From CBDCLY01 sp965218715 (GTDB lineage: Bacteria; Bacteroidota; Bacteroidia; Flavobacteriales_E; Vicingaceae): 64,000 nucleotides of DNA. Numbering within the stretch: the first letter of the stretch is position 1; each line of letters opens with the position of its first letter. A program made the translations under genes and the position numbers. The notes beneath the pieces are model-generated. The model was not told the DNA's origin and did not search any database. It saw nothing but the letters and a program-made list of their open reading frames with translations. The stretch lies in NCBI GenBank assembly GCA_965218715.1, contig CBDCLY010000028.1, positions 1-64,000 on the forward strand, written 5' to 3'. Positions 10,089 to 17,649 of this stretch are shown here, in pieces.

Positions 10089-10949
10089 ATGGGTTGGTTT
10101 AAAAGAATAAAACACGGTATCCTCACTCCTACCAAAGAGAAGAAAGAAACTCCAGAAGGATTGTGGTACAAATGTCCTAGTTGCAACACCGTTGTTCCTC
10201 AAGAAGATCACAGCAACAATTTAAATGTTTGTTTAGAATGTGGTCACCATGAGCGCATTGGTTCAGAAAATTATTTTGGGATTCTGTTTGATGAAGGGAA
10301 ATATTCTGAAATCAATAAACAATTGAGTTCAGCTGATCCTTTAGAATTTAAAGACACAAAGAAATATACGGACCGAGTAAAAGCAACTCAAGATAAAACC
10401 AAATTAAAAGATGCAGTTAGAACTGCTCATGGTACTATCGAAGGACAAAAATTAATGCTTGCGGCCATGGATTTTAATTTCATTGGCGGATCTATGGGTT
10501 CAGTAGTAGGAGAAAAAATAGCACGTGCAATAGATTATTCCATCAAAAATGAAATGCCTTTCATGATGATTTCTAAGTCTGGAGGAGCAAGAATGATGGA
10601 AGCTGCATTTTCATTAATGCAAATGGCAAAAACATCAGCTAAACTGGCACAATTAGCAGAAGCGAAACAACCCTATTTATCTTTCTTAACTGATCCTACT
10701 ACTGGCGGAGTAACTGCTTCTTTCGCAATGTTAGGAGATTTAAACTTTGCAGAACCAGGTGCATTAATTGGCTTTGCTGGACCAAGAGTAGTGAAGGAAA
10801 CCATAGGTAAAGACTTGCCTGAGGGATTTCAACGATCCGAGTTCTTATTGGAGCATGGTTTTTTAGATTTTATCGTAGAACGTAAGAACCTAAAAACCAA
10901 AGTAGCACAAGTATTAAGAATCTTAAAAAACAAAGAGGTAAATCAATAA
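10089..10949 (+). CDS. accD: Acetyl-CoA carboxylase carboxyltransferase subunit beta
   Basis: The 286-residue protein begins with the conserved MGWFKRIK and a four-cysteine zinc ribbon (YKCPSC near residue 28 and CLECGHHERI near residue 50), both hallmarks of AccD. The crotonase-like carboxyltransferase domain follows (FMMISKSGGARMMEAAFSLMQM, then SFLTDPTTGGVTASFAMLGD and IGFAGPRVVKETIG). With AccA it transfers the carboxyl group from carboxybiotin to acetyl-CoA, giving malonyl-CoA for fatty-acid synthesis in the cytosol. It is 17 bp after the aldolase gene and is followed by an independent rpsO promoter. Confidence 0.96.
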   Translation: MGWFKRIKHGILTPTKEKKETPEGLWYKCPSCNTVVPQEDHSNNLNVCLECGHHERIGSENYFGILFDEGKYSEINKQLSSADPLEFKDTKKYTDRVKATQDKTKLKDAVRTAHGTIEGQKLMLAAMDFNFIGGSMGSVVGEKIARAIDYSIKNEMPFMMISKSGGARMMEAAFSLMQMAKTSAKLAQLAEAKQPYLSFLTDPTTGGVTASFAMLGDLNFAEPGALIGFAGPRVVKETIGKDLPEGFQRSEFLLEHGFLDFIVERKNLKTKVAQVLRILKNKEVNQ

Positions 10950-10956
10950 TTTTTTT

Positions 10957-10964
10957 TACATTTG
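10957..10964 (+). promoter_or_regulatory. -7 promoter element TACATTTG for rpsO
   Basis: A perfect TAnnTTTG octamer follows a T-run after the accD stop and ends 28 bp before the rpsO ATG. It gives rpsO its own transcription start. Confidence 0.5.
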
Positions 10965-10992
10965 CACCCTCAAAATATTTAGCAAGAAAAAC

Positions 10993-11262
10993 ATGACGCT
11001 TACAACAGAAAAAAAACAAGCAATTTTTGAAAAACACGGTTCGGGAAAAAACGATACAGGATCAACCGAAGGACAAATTGCACTTTTTACTGAAAGAATT
11101 AACCATTTAACAGGTCACTTAAAGGCAAATCAAAAAGACTTTAACACTGAGCGTTCGTTGGTTATCTTAGTAGGTAAAAGAAGAAAACTTCTAGATTACT
11201 TGAAAAACAAAGATATTTTAAAATACAGAGAGCTAATTAAAGAATTGGGAATCAGAAAATAA
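10993..11262 (+). CDS. rpsO: 30S ribosomal protein S15
   Basis: The 89-residue protein is full length for S15 and carries the family signature (GSTEGQIALFTERINHLTGHLKANQKD, with LVGKRRKLLDYLK and YRELIKELGIRK at the C-terminus). S15 is a primary binder of 16S rRNA in the 30S platform. It lies directly upstream of pnp, an arrangement conserved across many bacteria. A strong hairpin separates the two genes. Confidence 0.97.
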   Translation: MTLTTEKKQAIFEKHGSGKNDTGSTEGQIALFTERINHLTGHLKANQKDFNTERSLVILVGKRRKLLDYLKNKDILKYRELIKELGIRK

Positions 11263-11302
11263 TGATTCAAATTCAGTTTTAGTTTTACTAAAGAATTTCA
11301 AT

Positions 11303-11334
11303 AAAGGGGGGACATTTGAAACAGTCCCCCCTTT
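11303..11334 (+). terminator. Strong rpsO-pnp intercistronic hairpin (terminator or processing site)
   Basis: The arms AAAGGGGGGAC (11303-11313) and GTCCCCCCTTT (11324-11334) are perfectly complementary over 11 bp, with a 10-base loop. Only a weak T-tract (CTATTT) follows. It could end rpsO transcripts. It could also serve as the pnp leader stem that is cut and bound in autoregulation in other bacteria. The pnp ATG follows after 22 bp. Confidence 0.8.
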
Positions 11335-11356
11335 CTATTTATATAAATTGTACACA

Positions 11357-13492
11357 ATGTCACAAAACGCAATAACACAGACAATAACACTTCCCGATGG
11401 GCGGGAAATCAGCTTAGAAACAGGAAAGTTAGCTAAGCAAGCAGACGGATCAATCGTCTTAAAAATGGGTAACACCATGCTATTAGCTACAGTAGTAGCT
11501 GAACAATCAGCCGGCGAAGACGTCGACTTCCTACCTTTAATGGTAGACTACAGAGAGAAATTCTCTGCAATTGGAAGATTCCCAGGAGGATTCCTTAAAA
11601 GAGAAAACAGACCTTCAGATGGAGAAGTATTGGTTTCAAGATTAGTAGATAGAGCATTAAGACCTCTATTTCCATCAGATTTTCACGCAAGCACTATCGT
11701 TACCATCTCTCTCATTTCTGCAGAAGAGAATGTAGCAACAGATTCATTGGCTTGTTTAGCAGCATCTGCTGCCATTATGGTATCAGACATTCCTTTTCAA
11801 GAAGCAACTTCAGAAGTAAGAGTAGCAAGAATTGATGGAGCTTGGAGAATCAATCCAAATTTAGATGAATTGCCAAATGCAGACATCGATTTAATGATTG
11901 CAGGTACCATGGAAAGCGTGGTAATGGTTGAAGGTGAAATGTTAGAGGTTTCGGAAGCAGAAATGTTAGAAGGAATCAAAGAAGCTCACAAAGCCATCCA
12001 AGCACAATGTAAAATGCAAAATGATTTAGCAGCGCTAGTTGAAAAATCAAAAAACAAAAGAGAATACAATCACGAGAAGTCGGATGAAGATTTGAAAAAA
12101 CAAATTCGCGACTTTTCTTACGATAGATGTTATGCCATTGCTAAAAAAGGAATGGCCGACAAGTATCAAAGAGGTGCTGATTTCAAAGCGGTAAAAGATG
12201 ATTTCATTGCTACTTTAGATGAAGACTTTGTAAAAGCAAATGGTTTCTTATTGAAACAATACTTCGGAAAAGCTCAGAAAGAAGCAGTTAGAGATGTTGT
12301 TTTAAATGAAAAGATTCGTTTAGATGGAAGAAAGACAACTGAAATTAGACCCATCTGGAGTGAAATTGATTATTTACCAGGTTCTCACGGTTCAGCTGTA
12401 TTTACTAGAGGAGAAACTCAATCATTGGTTTCTGTTACTCTAGGAAGTAAAATGGACGAGCAGAGAGTAGATAGAGCTTTAATTACTGATTCAGAAAAAT
12501 TCATTCTTCACTACAACTTCCCATCTTTCTCAACAGGTGAAGCTAGACCAAATAGAGGTCCAGGTAGAAGAGAAATAGGACACGGTAACCTTGCTATGAG
12601 AGCATTGAAACCGATGATTCCAACAGGAACAGAAAACCCATACACGATCAGAGTTGTTTCTGATATCTTAGAATCTAACGGTTCTTCTTCTATGGCTTCT
12701 GTTTGTGGTGGTTCTCTTGCATTAATGGATGCTGGTGTTAAATTGAAGAAACCAGTTTCTGGTATCGCAATGGGATTGATCAGCGGAAATGATGGAAACT
12801 ATGCCGTTCTTTCTGATATCTTAGGTGATGAAGATCATTTGGGCGACATGGATTTTAAAGTAACCGGAACCGAAGATGGAATTACTGCTTGTCAGATGGA
12901 CATCAAAATTAGCGGATTATCTTTCCAAGTTTTAGAAGAAGCTTTAGCACAAGCCAGAGATGGTAGAATGCACATTCTTGGTGAAATGAATAAAACAATT
13001 GCCAAGCCTGCAGATAACTACAAACCAAATGCTCCTAGAATTATTCAGTTGAGTATTCCTAAGGAAATGATTGGTGCTGTAATTGGACCAGGTGGAAAAA
13101 TTATTCAAGCCATCCAAGAAGAAACTGGAACAACGATCGTTCTTGAAGAAGTTGACAACATGGGAGTTATCGACATCGTTTCTACAGATCAAGAAGGTTC
13201 AGATGCAGCTGTTGCAAGAATTAAAGCAATTACTGCTGTTCCTGAAGTGGGTGAAACTTATACTGGTAAAGTAAAATCAATTGTTGCCTTTGGTGCTTTT
13301 GTAGAAATTTTACCTGGACAAGATGGCTTACTGCACATTTCTGAAATCGCTCACAAGCGATTAGAGAAAGTGGACGAAGAATTGAAAGAAGGTCAGGTTA
13401 TCGATGTTAAATTGGTAGCAATCGACCCAAAAACTAGAAAATTCAAATTGTCTAGAAAAGCTTTACTTCCAAAACCAGAAGTACAAAACTAA
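11357..13492 (+). CDS. pnp: Polynucleotide phosphorylase (polyribonucleotide nucleotidyltransferase)
   Basis: I start it at the ATG at 11357 (MSQNAITQTITLPDG); a TTG three codons upstream is less likely. The 711-residue enzyme shows the full order: RNase PH domain 1 (FSAIGRFPGGFLKRENRPSDGE), the helical linker, catalytic RNase PH domain 2 (HYNFPSFSTGEARPNRGPGRR, DILGDEDHLGDMDFKVTGT), a KH domain (IGAVIGPGGKIIQAIQEETG) and a C-terminal S1 domain (GKVKSIVAFGAFVEILPGQDGLLHISEIA). It degrades RNA 3' to 5' by phosphorolysis, releasing nucleoside diphosphates, and is a core enzyme of mRNA turnover. A clean terminator follows. Confidence 0.97.
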   Translation: MSQNAITQTITLPDGREISLETGKLAKQADGSIVLKMGNTMLLATVVAEQSAGEDVDFLPLMVDYREKFSAIGRFPGGFLKRENRPSDGEVLVSRLVDRALRPLFPSDFHASTIVTISLISAEENVATDSLACLAASAAIMVSDIPFQEATSEVRVARIDGAWRINPNLDELPNADIDLMIAGTMESVVMVEGEMLEVSEAEMLEGIKEAHKAIQAQCKMQNDLAALVEKSKNKREYNHEKSDEDLKKQIRDFSYDRCYAIAKKGMADKYQRGADFKAVKDDFIATLDEDFVKANGFLLKQYFGKAQKEAVRDVVLNEKIRLDGRKTTEIRPIWSEIDYLPGSHGSAVFTRGETQSLVSVTLGSKMDEQRVDRALITDSEKFILHYNFPSFSTGEARPNRGPGRREIGHGNLAMRALKPMIPTGTENPYTIRVVSDILESNGSSSMASVCGGSLALMDAGVKLKKPVSGIAMGLISGNDGNYAVLSDILGDEDHLGDMDFKVTGTEDGITACQMDIKISGLSFQVLEEALAQARDGRMHILGEMNKTIAKPADNYKPNAPRIIQLSIPKEMIGAVIGPGGKIIQAIQEETGTTIVLEEVDNMGVIDIVSTDQEGSDAAVARIKAITAVPEVGETYTGKVKSIVAFGAFVEILPGQDGLLHISEIAHKRLEKVDEELKEGQVIDVKLVAIDPKTRKFKLSRKALLPKPEVQN

Positions 13493-13510
13493 ACGTGTTT
13501 TCACAGATTT

Positions 13511-13544
13511 AAAGCCCTACTCTTCATTGAGTAGGGCTTTTTTT
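13511..13544 (+). terminator. Rho-independent terminator of pnp
   Basis: Arms AAAGCCCTACTC (13511-13522) and GAGTAGGGCTTT (13529-13540) pair over 12 bp with a 6-base loop and run into further Ts. Confidence 0.92.
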
Positions 13545-13678
13545 ATTTATAATGATTCTAAATTATTTCTCACCTTAACAGCTTTTAACATTTCAAGCCC
13601 ATTTCTGGTTATATTTATAAGGACTTATCTACCATAAAGTCAACAAATTACTTCTTACTAACCAATTTACTACCAGGG

Positions 13679-14545
13679 ATGAGACAACTAAAAATTAGTA
13701 AAAGCATCACCAACCGCCAAACTGTATCTCTAGATCGATATCTGCAGGAAATAGGTCGTGTTGATTTGATAACCGCTGAAGAAGAGGTTGACTTAGCACG
13801 AAAAATAAAACAAGGTGATTCAAGAGCACTGGAAAAATTGACCAAAGCCAATCTAAGATTTGTTGTTTCTGTCTCTAAACAATATCAAAACCAAGGACTA
13901 AGTCTACCCGATTTAATCAATGAAGGAAATTTAGGATTAATTAAAGCCGCTCAACGTTTCGATGAAACCAGAGGCTTCAAATTCATCTCGTATGCCGTAT
14001 GGTGGATTCGTCAATCCATATTGCAAGCTTTGGCAGAACAATCTAGAATTGTTCGTCTACCTCTAAATAAAATTGGCGCCATCAATAAGGTGAGAAAAAC
14101 CTTCAACGAGTTGGAGCAGAAATTTGAAAGAGAACCGCTAGAGCATGAAATTGCTGACACTTTAGATCTTCCAGAAATGGACGTGAAAATTTCCATGAAA
14201 AACAGCAGAAGGCACGTTTCTATGGATGCTCCACTTTCAAGTGATGAAGACAGCAGCAACATGTATGAATTGTTGAGCAATGAAGACACTCCAAATCCTG
14301 ATAAAGCATTGTTGCATGAATCATTAAGTACAGAAATAGAATCCATGCTCAAAAGCTTGCCAGCTAGAGAAGCAGAAGTCATTCGAATGTTTTTTGGCTT
14401 AAACGGCAAAGCAGCAAAAAGCCTAGAAGAAATTGGATTGTATTTCGATCTTACCAGAGAGCGAGTACGACAAATCAAAGAGAAAGCTGTACGTCGCTTG
14501 AAAATAAATTCCAAGTGTAAAGTGCTAAAAACTTATCTCGGCTAA
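13679..14545 (+). CDS. rpoD: Primary RNA polymerase sigma factor (RpoD/SigA type)
   Basis: The 288-residue protein is the compact Bacteroidota housekeeping sigma factor. It lacks the long N-terminal region 1.1 of proteobacterial RpoD, which is normal for the phylum. Region 1.2 is RQTVSLDRYLQEIGRVDLIT-like, region 2 has KANLRFVVSVSKQYQNQGL, DLINEGNLGLIKAAQRFD and the FISYAVWWIRQSI core, region 3 covers LPLNKIGAINKVRK, and region 4 ends with EEIGLYFDLTRERVRQIKEKAVRRL. It is the factor expected to read the TAnnTTTG promoters found here. The start follows ACCAGGG, a weak ribosome-binding site. No close TAnnTTTG was found for the gene itself. Confidence 0.95.
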   Translation: MRQLKISKSITNRQTVSLDRYLQEIGRVDLITAEEEVDLARKIKQGDSRALEKLTKANLRFVVSVSKQYQNQGLSLPDLINEGNLGLIKAAQRFDETRGFKFISYAVWWIRQSILQALAEQSRIVRLPLNKIGAINKVRKTFNELEQKFEREPLEHEIADTLDLPEMDVKISMKNSRRHVSMDAPLSSDEDSSNMYELLSNEDTPNPDKALLHESLSTEIESMLKSLPAREAEVIRMFFGLNGKAAKSLEEIGLYFDLTRERVRQIKEKAVRRLKINSKCKVLKTYLG

Positions 14546-14566
14546 AAACCAAAAGCAATAAAGCAC

Positions 14567-14574
14567 TACTTTTG
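14567..14574 (+). promoter_or_regulatory. -7 promoter element TACTTTTG very close to the rpe start
   Basis: A perfect TAnnTTTG match ends only 9 bp before the ATG at 14584. Transcription would start within a few bases of the start codon, giving a leaderless or nearly leaderless mRNA. It also shows that the in-frame TTG at 14572 is not the translation start. Confidence 0.5.
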
Positions 14575-14583
14575 CCAAAAAAA

Positions 14584-15234
14584 ATGGCCAACTTAATTGC
14601 ACCTTCCATCCTAGCAGCAGATTTTGCAAACCTTCAAAGAGATTGTGAAATGATTAATCAAAGTGAAGCCGATTGGTTCCACATTGATGTAATGGATGGT
14701 GTTTTTGTTCCCAACATTTCTTTCGGCATACCGGTCATTTCCGCCATGAAAAAACATGGAAAGAAAACTTTTGATGTGCACCTCATGATTGTTGAGCCTG
14801 ATCGTTACATCAAAGATTTTAAAGCCGCAGGTGCAGATGTTTTAACCGTTCATTATGAAGCTTGTCCGCATTTGCATAGAAGCATGCAAAACATCAAAGC
14901 AGAAGGAATGAAAGCTGGTGTTGCCTTAAACCCACACACTCCTGTTCATTTGTTAAAGGACTTGATTCAAGACATTGACCTTGTTTGCCTAATGGCTGTA
15001 AATCCCGGTTTTGGTGGACAATCATTCATTGAAAATACCATAGCAAAAACTGCTGAACTAAAAGCAATGATTGAAGCTAAAGGATGCAATACGCTAATTG
15101 AAATTGATGGTGGTGTTAGCGAGAAAAACGCTGCCGAATTGAAAAAGGCGGGCGCAGATGTATTGGTTGCAGGTAGTGCAGTATTTAAATCACAAAACCC
15201 ATTGCAAACCATTGCCAATTTAAAAGCTTGCTAA
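14584..15234 (+). CDS. rpe: Ribulose-phosphate 3-epimerase
   Basis: I chose the ATG at 14584 (MANLIAPSILAADF); the upstream TTG lies inside the promoter. The 216-residue TIM barrel shows the family residues: APSILAADFANL, WFHIDVMDGVFVPNISFG (metal-binding His and catalytic Asp), FDVHLMI, TVHYEA, MAVNPGFGGQSFI (phosphate loop) and EIDGGVSEKNA (second catalytic Asp). It interconverts ribulose 5-phosphate and xylulose 5-phosphate in the pentose phosphate pathway. Its stop codon overlaps the convergent gene by 4 bp. Confidence 0.95.
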   Translation: MANLIAPSILAADFANLQRDCEMINQSEADWFHIDVMDGVFVPNISFGIPVISAMKKHGKKTFDVHLMIVEPDRYIKDFKAAGADVLTVHYEACPHLHRSMQNIKAEGMKAGVALNPHTPVHLLKDLIQDIDLVCLMAVNPGFGGQSFIENTIAKTAELKAMIEAKGCNTLIEIDGGVSEKNAAELKKAGADVLVAGSAVFKSQNPLQTIANLKAC

Positions 15235-16436
15235 ATTCCCTTCACATAATTTTCTAAATATCCAAAGTGAGAACCTAGTTTCCCATCTTTTGTTATGCTT
15301 GCTCTAGTAATCACTTGATCCTCGTCTTCTCCTAATAAACAAGGAAGAATCTTATCAATCAATTCATCACCAAAGTCTTCAGAAGCATCTTTGGGTAATT
15401 CACAAGGCAGGTTATCTACAGCCATCACTGTGATAATGTTTTCATCAGCCTTGTCTGCTTCTTCGCAAGTCATGCGATTTACATGATAAATCGGCTCTGC
15501 AATTGTTGAAGGCCTAAGTGTTGAGGGTATTGCTGTTGCGATGTCGCAAGAAATGTCGGCAATGGTTCTAATCTTAAATGAATCTGATGCCATCTCTTCT
15601 TTTGTAAAAAGAATTGGGCCCCTAGCATCCCAAAAATGACATGGAATGTATATGTTCGATTTTTCTGCATAAGGGAAAAAATTAGATACAAATCGCTCTG
15701 GGTGATTGTAAACTTCCTTTCTCTCAAAAGAATTGCCATCTGGTTTTTTAAAATATTCGTTCACAGACAACTGAGTAAAAACTGGTTCAGTAAATGCTTG
15801 ATTGAGATAGTCTGAGGGAGCCACTTGCTTCATGCCCATTTTGGTCAAAACCTCTATTGCTCCTTTGGCTACTCTGCCCAATCCTGTTAAGGCAATCTTA
15901 AAATCATTTGGCAACTTAATTTTTGGCAACTCCTCCTCCATCTCTTTTCTGTCGTTGCACAAATGAGCAGCTTTCAAATCATAGCTATTGCTTTGCTTAC
16001 CGAAAGCCAAAAATCCATTGTAGGCACCAACTATACCAGCGTAACGCCCAAAGCCAACTAAACGACCTCCCTTGCTATTGGTGATCACTTCATAGTCGAT
16101 TAATTGTATGTTTTTGCTCAACACCTCCAACAAGAGTTCTCGATTGTAAGATTGCTCCTTGATGGTATGAGAGAAGAAAAAGTATTTCTTGCCTGAAATC
16201 AAATCTTCTTTATTTACCTCTTTCACGCCAAACAAAACATCGCAATCACTTACATCATCAACAATAGAAATGCCCAAATTGGTATACGCATCATCTCTAA
16301 AGGCTCGAATAGGGCTTGACTCCACTACCAGTTCTATCTCTGGGTATTGGCGTTTGATTTTTAAACACTGACTTGGTGTAAAGGGAACTCTTTTATCTGG
16401 TGGAGTTTTCCCCTCTCGAATGATTCCAATTTTCAT
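15231..16436 (-). CDS. Saccharopine dehydrogenase, lysine-ketoglutarate reductase type
   Basis: The 401-residue protein combines an alanine dehydrogenase/transhydrogenase-like N-terminal domain (IGIIREGKTPPDKRVPFTP) with a Rossmann domain (FKIALTGLGRVAKGAIEVL). Several segments resemble the LKR half of eukaryotic aminoadipic semialdehyde synthase: KKYFFFSHTIKEQ, QLIDYEVI, RLVGFGRYAGIVGAYN, NHPERFVSNF and ADISCDIATAIP. The predicted reaction joins lysine and 2-oxoglutarate into saccharopine with NAD(P)H, or runs in reverse. The companion saccharopine dehydrogenase half that splits saccharopine to glutamate is not next to it. The resemblance is by eye, so substrate assignment is moderately secure only. 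Confidence 0.75.
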   Translation of the reverse strand: MKIGIIREGKTPPDKRVPFTPSQCLKIKRQYPEIELVVESSPIRAFRDDAYTNLGISIVDDVSDCDVLFGVKEVNKEDLISGKKYFFFSHTIKEQSYNRELLLEVLSKNIQLIDYEVITNSKGGRLVGFGRYAGIVGAYNGFLAFGKQSNSYDLKAAHLCNDRKEMEEELPKIKLPNDFKIALTGLGRVAKGAIEVLTKMGMKQVAPSDYLNQAFTEPVFTQLSVNEYFKKPDGNSFERKEVYNHPERFVSNFFPYAEKSNIYIPCHFWDARGPILFTKEEMASDSFKIRTIADISCDIATAIPSTLRPSTIAEPIYHVNRMTCEEADKADENIITVMAVDNLPCELPKDASEDFGDELIDKILPCLLGEDEDQVITRASITKDGKLGSHFGYLENYVKGI

Positions 16437-16465
16437 CTTAGAAAATATTTTAATGCCCTGCGAAA

Positions 16466-17203
16466 TTAATAATTAATAGACAGCACCAACAAGAGTAAAC
16501 TTGAGCAGACCAAGAGCAAAGAATAGATGAAACCCAAAAGAATCAGTTTCCATGTTGTTCTCCATAAAGATTGCTTAAAAACCACCTTCAATGCTTTAAA
16601 AAGATAATAGATGATATAAACACCTATCAATATCAAAAGCACCTGATTGGCGCCTATCCAAGACAATGATTCGAAGACATAAGAAATCAAGGTATAGATA
16701 ATTCCAAAAAGGAATATGGAAGCGTGAAAATGCAAGGCAAAAAGAAAATGAGGCAGTATGGATCCATTTTTCTTTCCGAATAACAAGGCAGTACTCATGG
16801 CAAACAATGGAAGTAGCACAAAAAATAACTTGGGCAATCTAGAGGAAAAGAACCGCTCGAAAAAAGCGTCACTCAATACTTCAGCTCCAACATCATTTGC
16901 TGTGGTATTGCTCAGCAAACTCAATAACAAAAAGAAAATTATACTCAAGAAGATGAACATCCTCAAAGGTGGAATGTACCTTACTCTTCTTCCTGCCAGG
17001 TACTCATTACTCAAAAAGCCTGGCTCTGTTATCAATGGTTTGATGCTTCGAATGATCTTGGAATCAAAAGTGAAATAATCGGAGAGGAAATGGGAGAGAA
17101 AACTTTTAAGTGTTTCTTCATGATCAACTGCTTGTCCGCAAGCCGAACAGTATTCATCTTCCTCCCTCAAGGCATTTTCACAATTTAAACAGTTCGAATT
17201 CAT
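16466..17203 (-). CDS. DUF3667-family zinc-ribbon membrane protein
   Basis: I prefer the ATG at 17203 (MNSNCLNCENAL), which places the zinc ribbon at the very N-terminus; an ATG at 17230 is also open. The protein is about 245 residues. It has two CxxC pairs (NCLNC, YCSACGQ), then the family block SDYFTFDSKIIRSIKPLITEPGFLSNEYLAGRRVRYIPP. Four or five hydrophobic membrane segments follow (for example MFIFLSIIFFLLLSLL and the C-terminal LLVCSSLLLLVLSI). This order matches DUF3667 proteins, which are common in Bacteroidota and have no known function. Confidence 0.8.
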   Translation of the reverse strand: MNSNCLNCENALREEDEYCSACGQAVDHEETLKSFLSHFLSDYFTFDSKIIRSIKPLITEPGFLSNEYLAGRRVRYIPPLRMFIFLSIIFFLLLSLLSNTTANDVGAEVLSDAFFERFFSSRLPKLFFVLLPLFAMSTALLFGKKNGSILPHFLFALHFHASIFLFGIIYTLISYVFESLSWIGANQVLLILIGVYIIYYLFKALKVVFKQSLWRTTWKLILLGFIYSLLLVCSSLLLLVLSINY

Positions 17204-17316
17204 GCTCAAGATAAATGTAAGGATATGCATTCAATTGGAATTTGAATCAGGCAATTATTAGTTTAATCTTCCTTTTCTTTGATAGAGATTTTTAATACCT
17301 TCAAAAAAAATTTAAG

Positions 17317-17637
17317 ATGAGTGAGAATTTAGCCTTGTACGATGCCTTGGTAGCAGAAAATCCCAATTTCGAAAGAAAGGGAAAAACAATGCCCTACACT
17401 TCGGCGAATGGTTACATGTTTTCTCTGCTAAACAAAGAAGATCAATTTGGCATTCGTTTATCTAAAGAAGACCAAGAATTATTCTGCAAACAATACGATT
17501 CTGGCCCTTATTTCTCACATGGTGCTACCATGCGTGATTATGTGCATGTGCCAGACCAACTCTTGAGAAAGCCCAAAGAACTTGGACCCTTACTTCAAAA
17601 GAGCTTCGATTTTGTTATGAGCCTCCCTCCTAAATAA
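17317..17637 (+). CDS. TfoX N-terminal-domain-like small protein
   Basis: The 106-residue protein has the length and layout of a stand-alone TfoX_N-like domain. An N-terminal helix precedes a small sheet around ANGYMFSLLN and GIRLSKEDQELF, then THE-like MRDYVHVPDQLL, and the typical ending FDFVMSLPPK. No cysteine cluster, signal peptide or membrane segment is present, so it should be cytosolic. TfoX is a competence regulator in some gammaproteobacteria, but single-domain relatives in Bacteroidota are uncharacterised. It precedes acs by 12 bp and is probably co-transcribed with it. Confidence 0.65.
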   Translation: MSENLALYDALVAENPNFERKGKTMPYTSANGYMFSLLNKEDQFGIRLSKEDQELFCKQYDSGPYFSHGATMRDYVHVPDQLLRKPKELGPLLQKSFDFVMSLPPK

Positions 17638-17649
17638 AGACCTATTTCC

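Noticed and set aside
11303..11334. Riboswitch or ribosomal-protein leader in the rpsO-pnp gap
   Set aside because: Only one simple stem is present. No multi-helix aptamer pattern was found, so a hairpin call is all the sequence allows.
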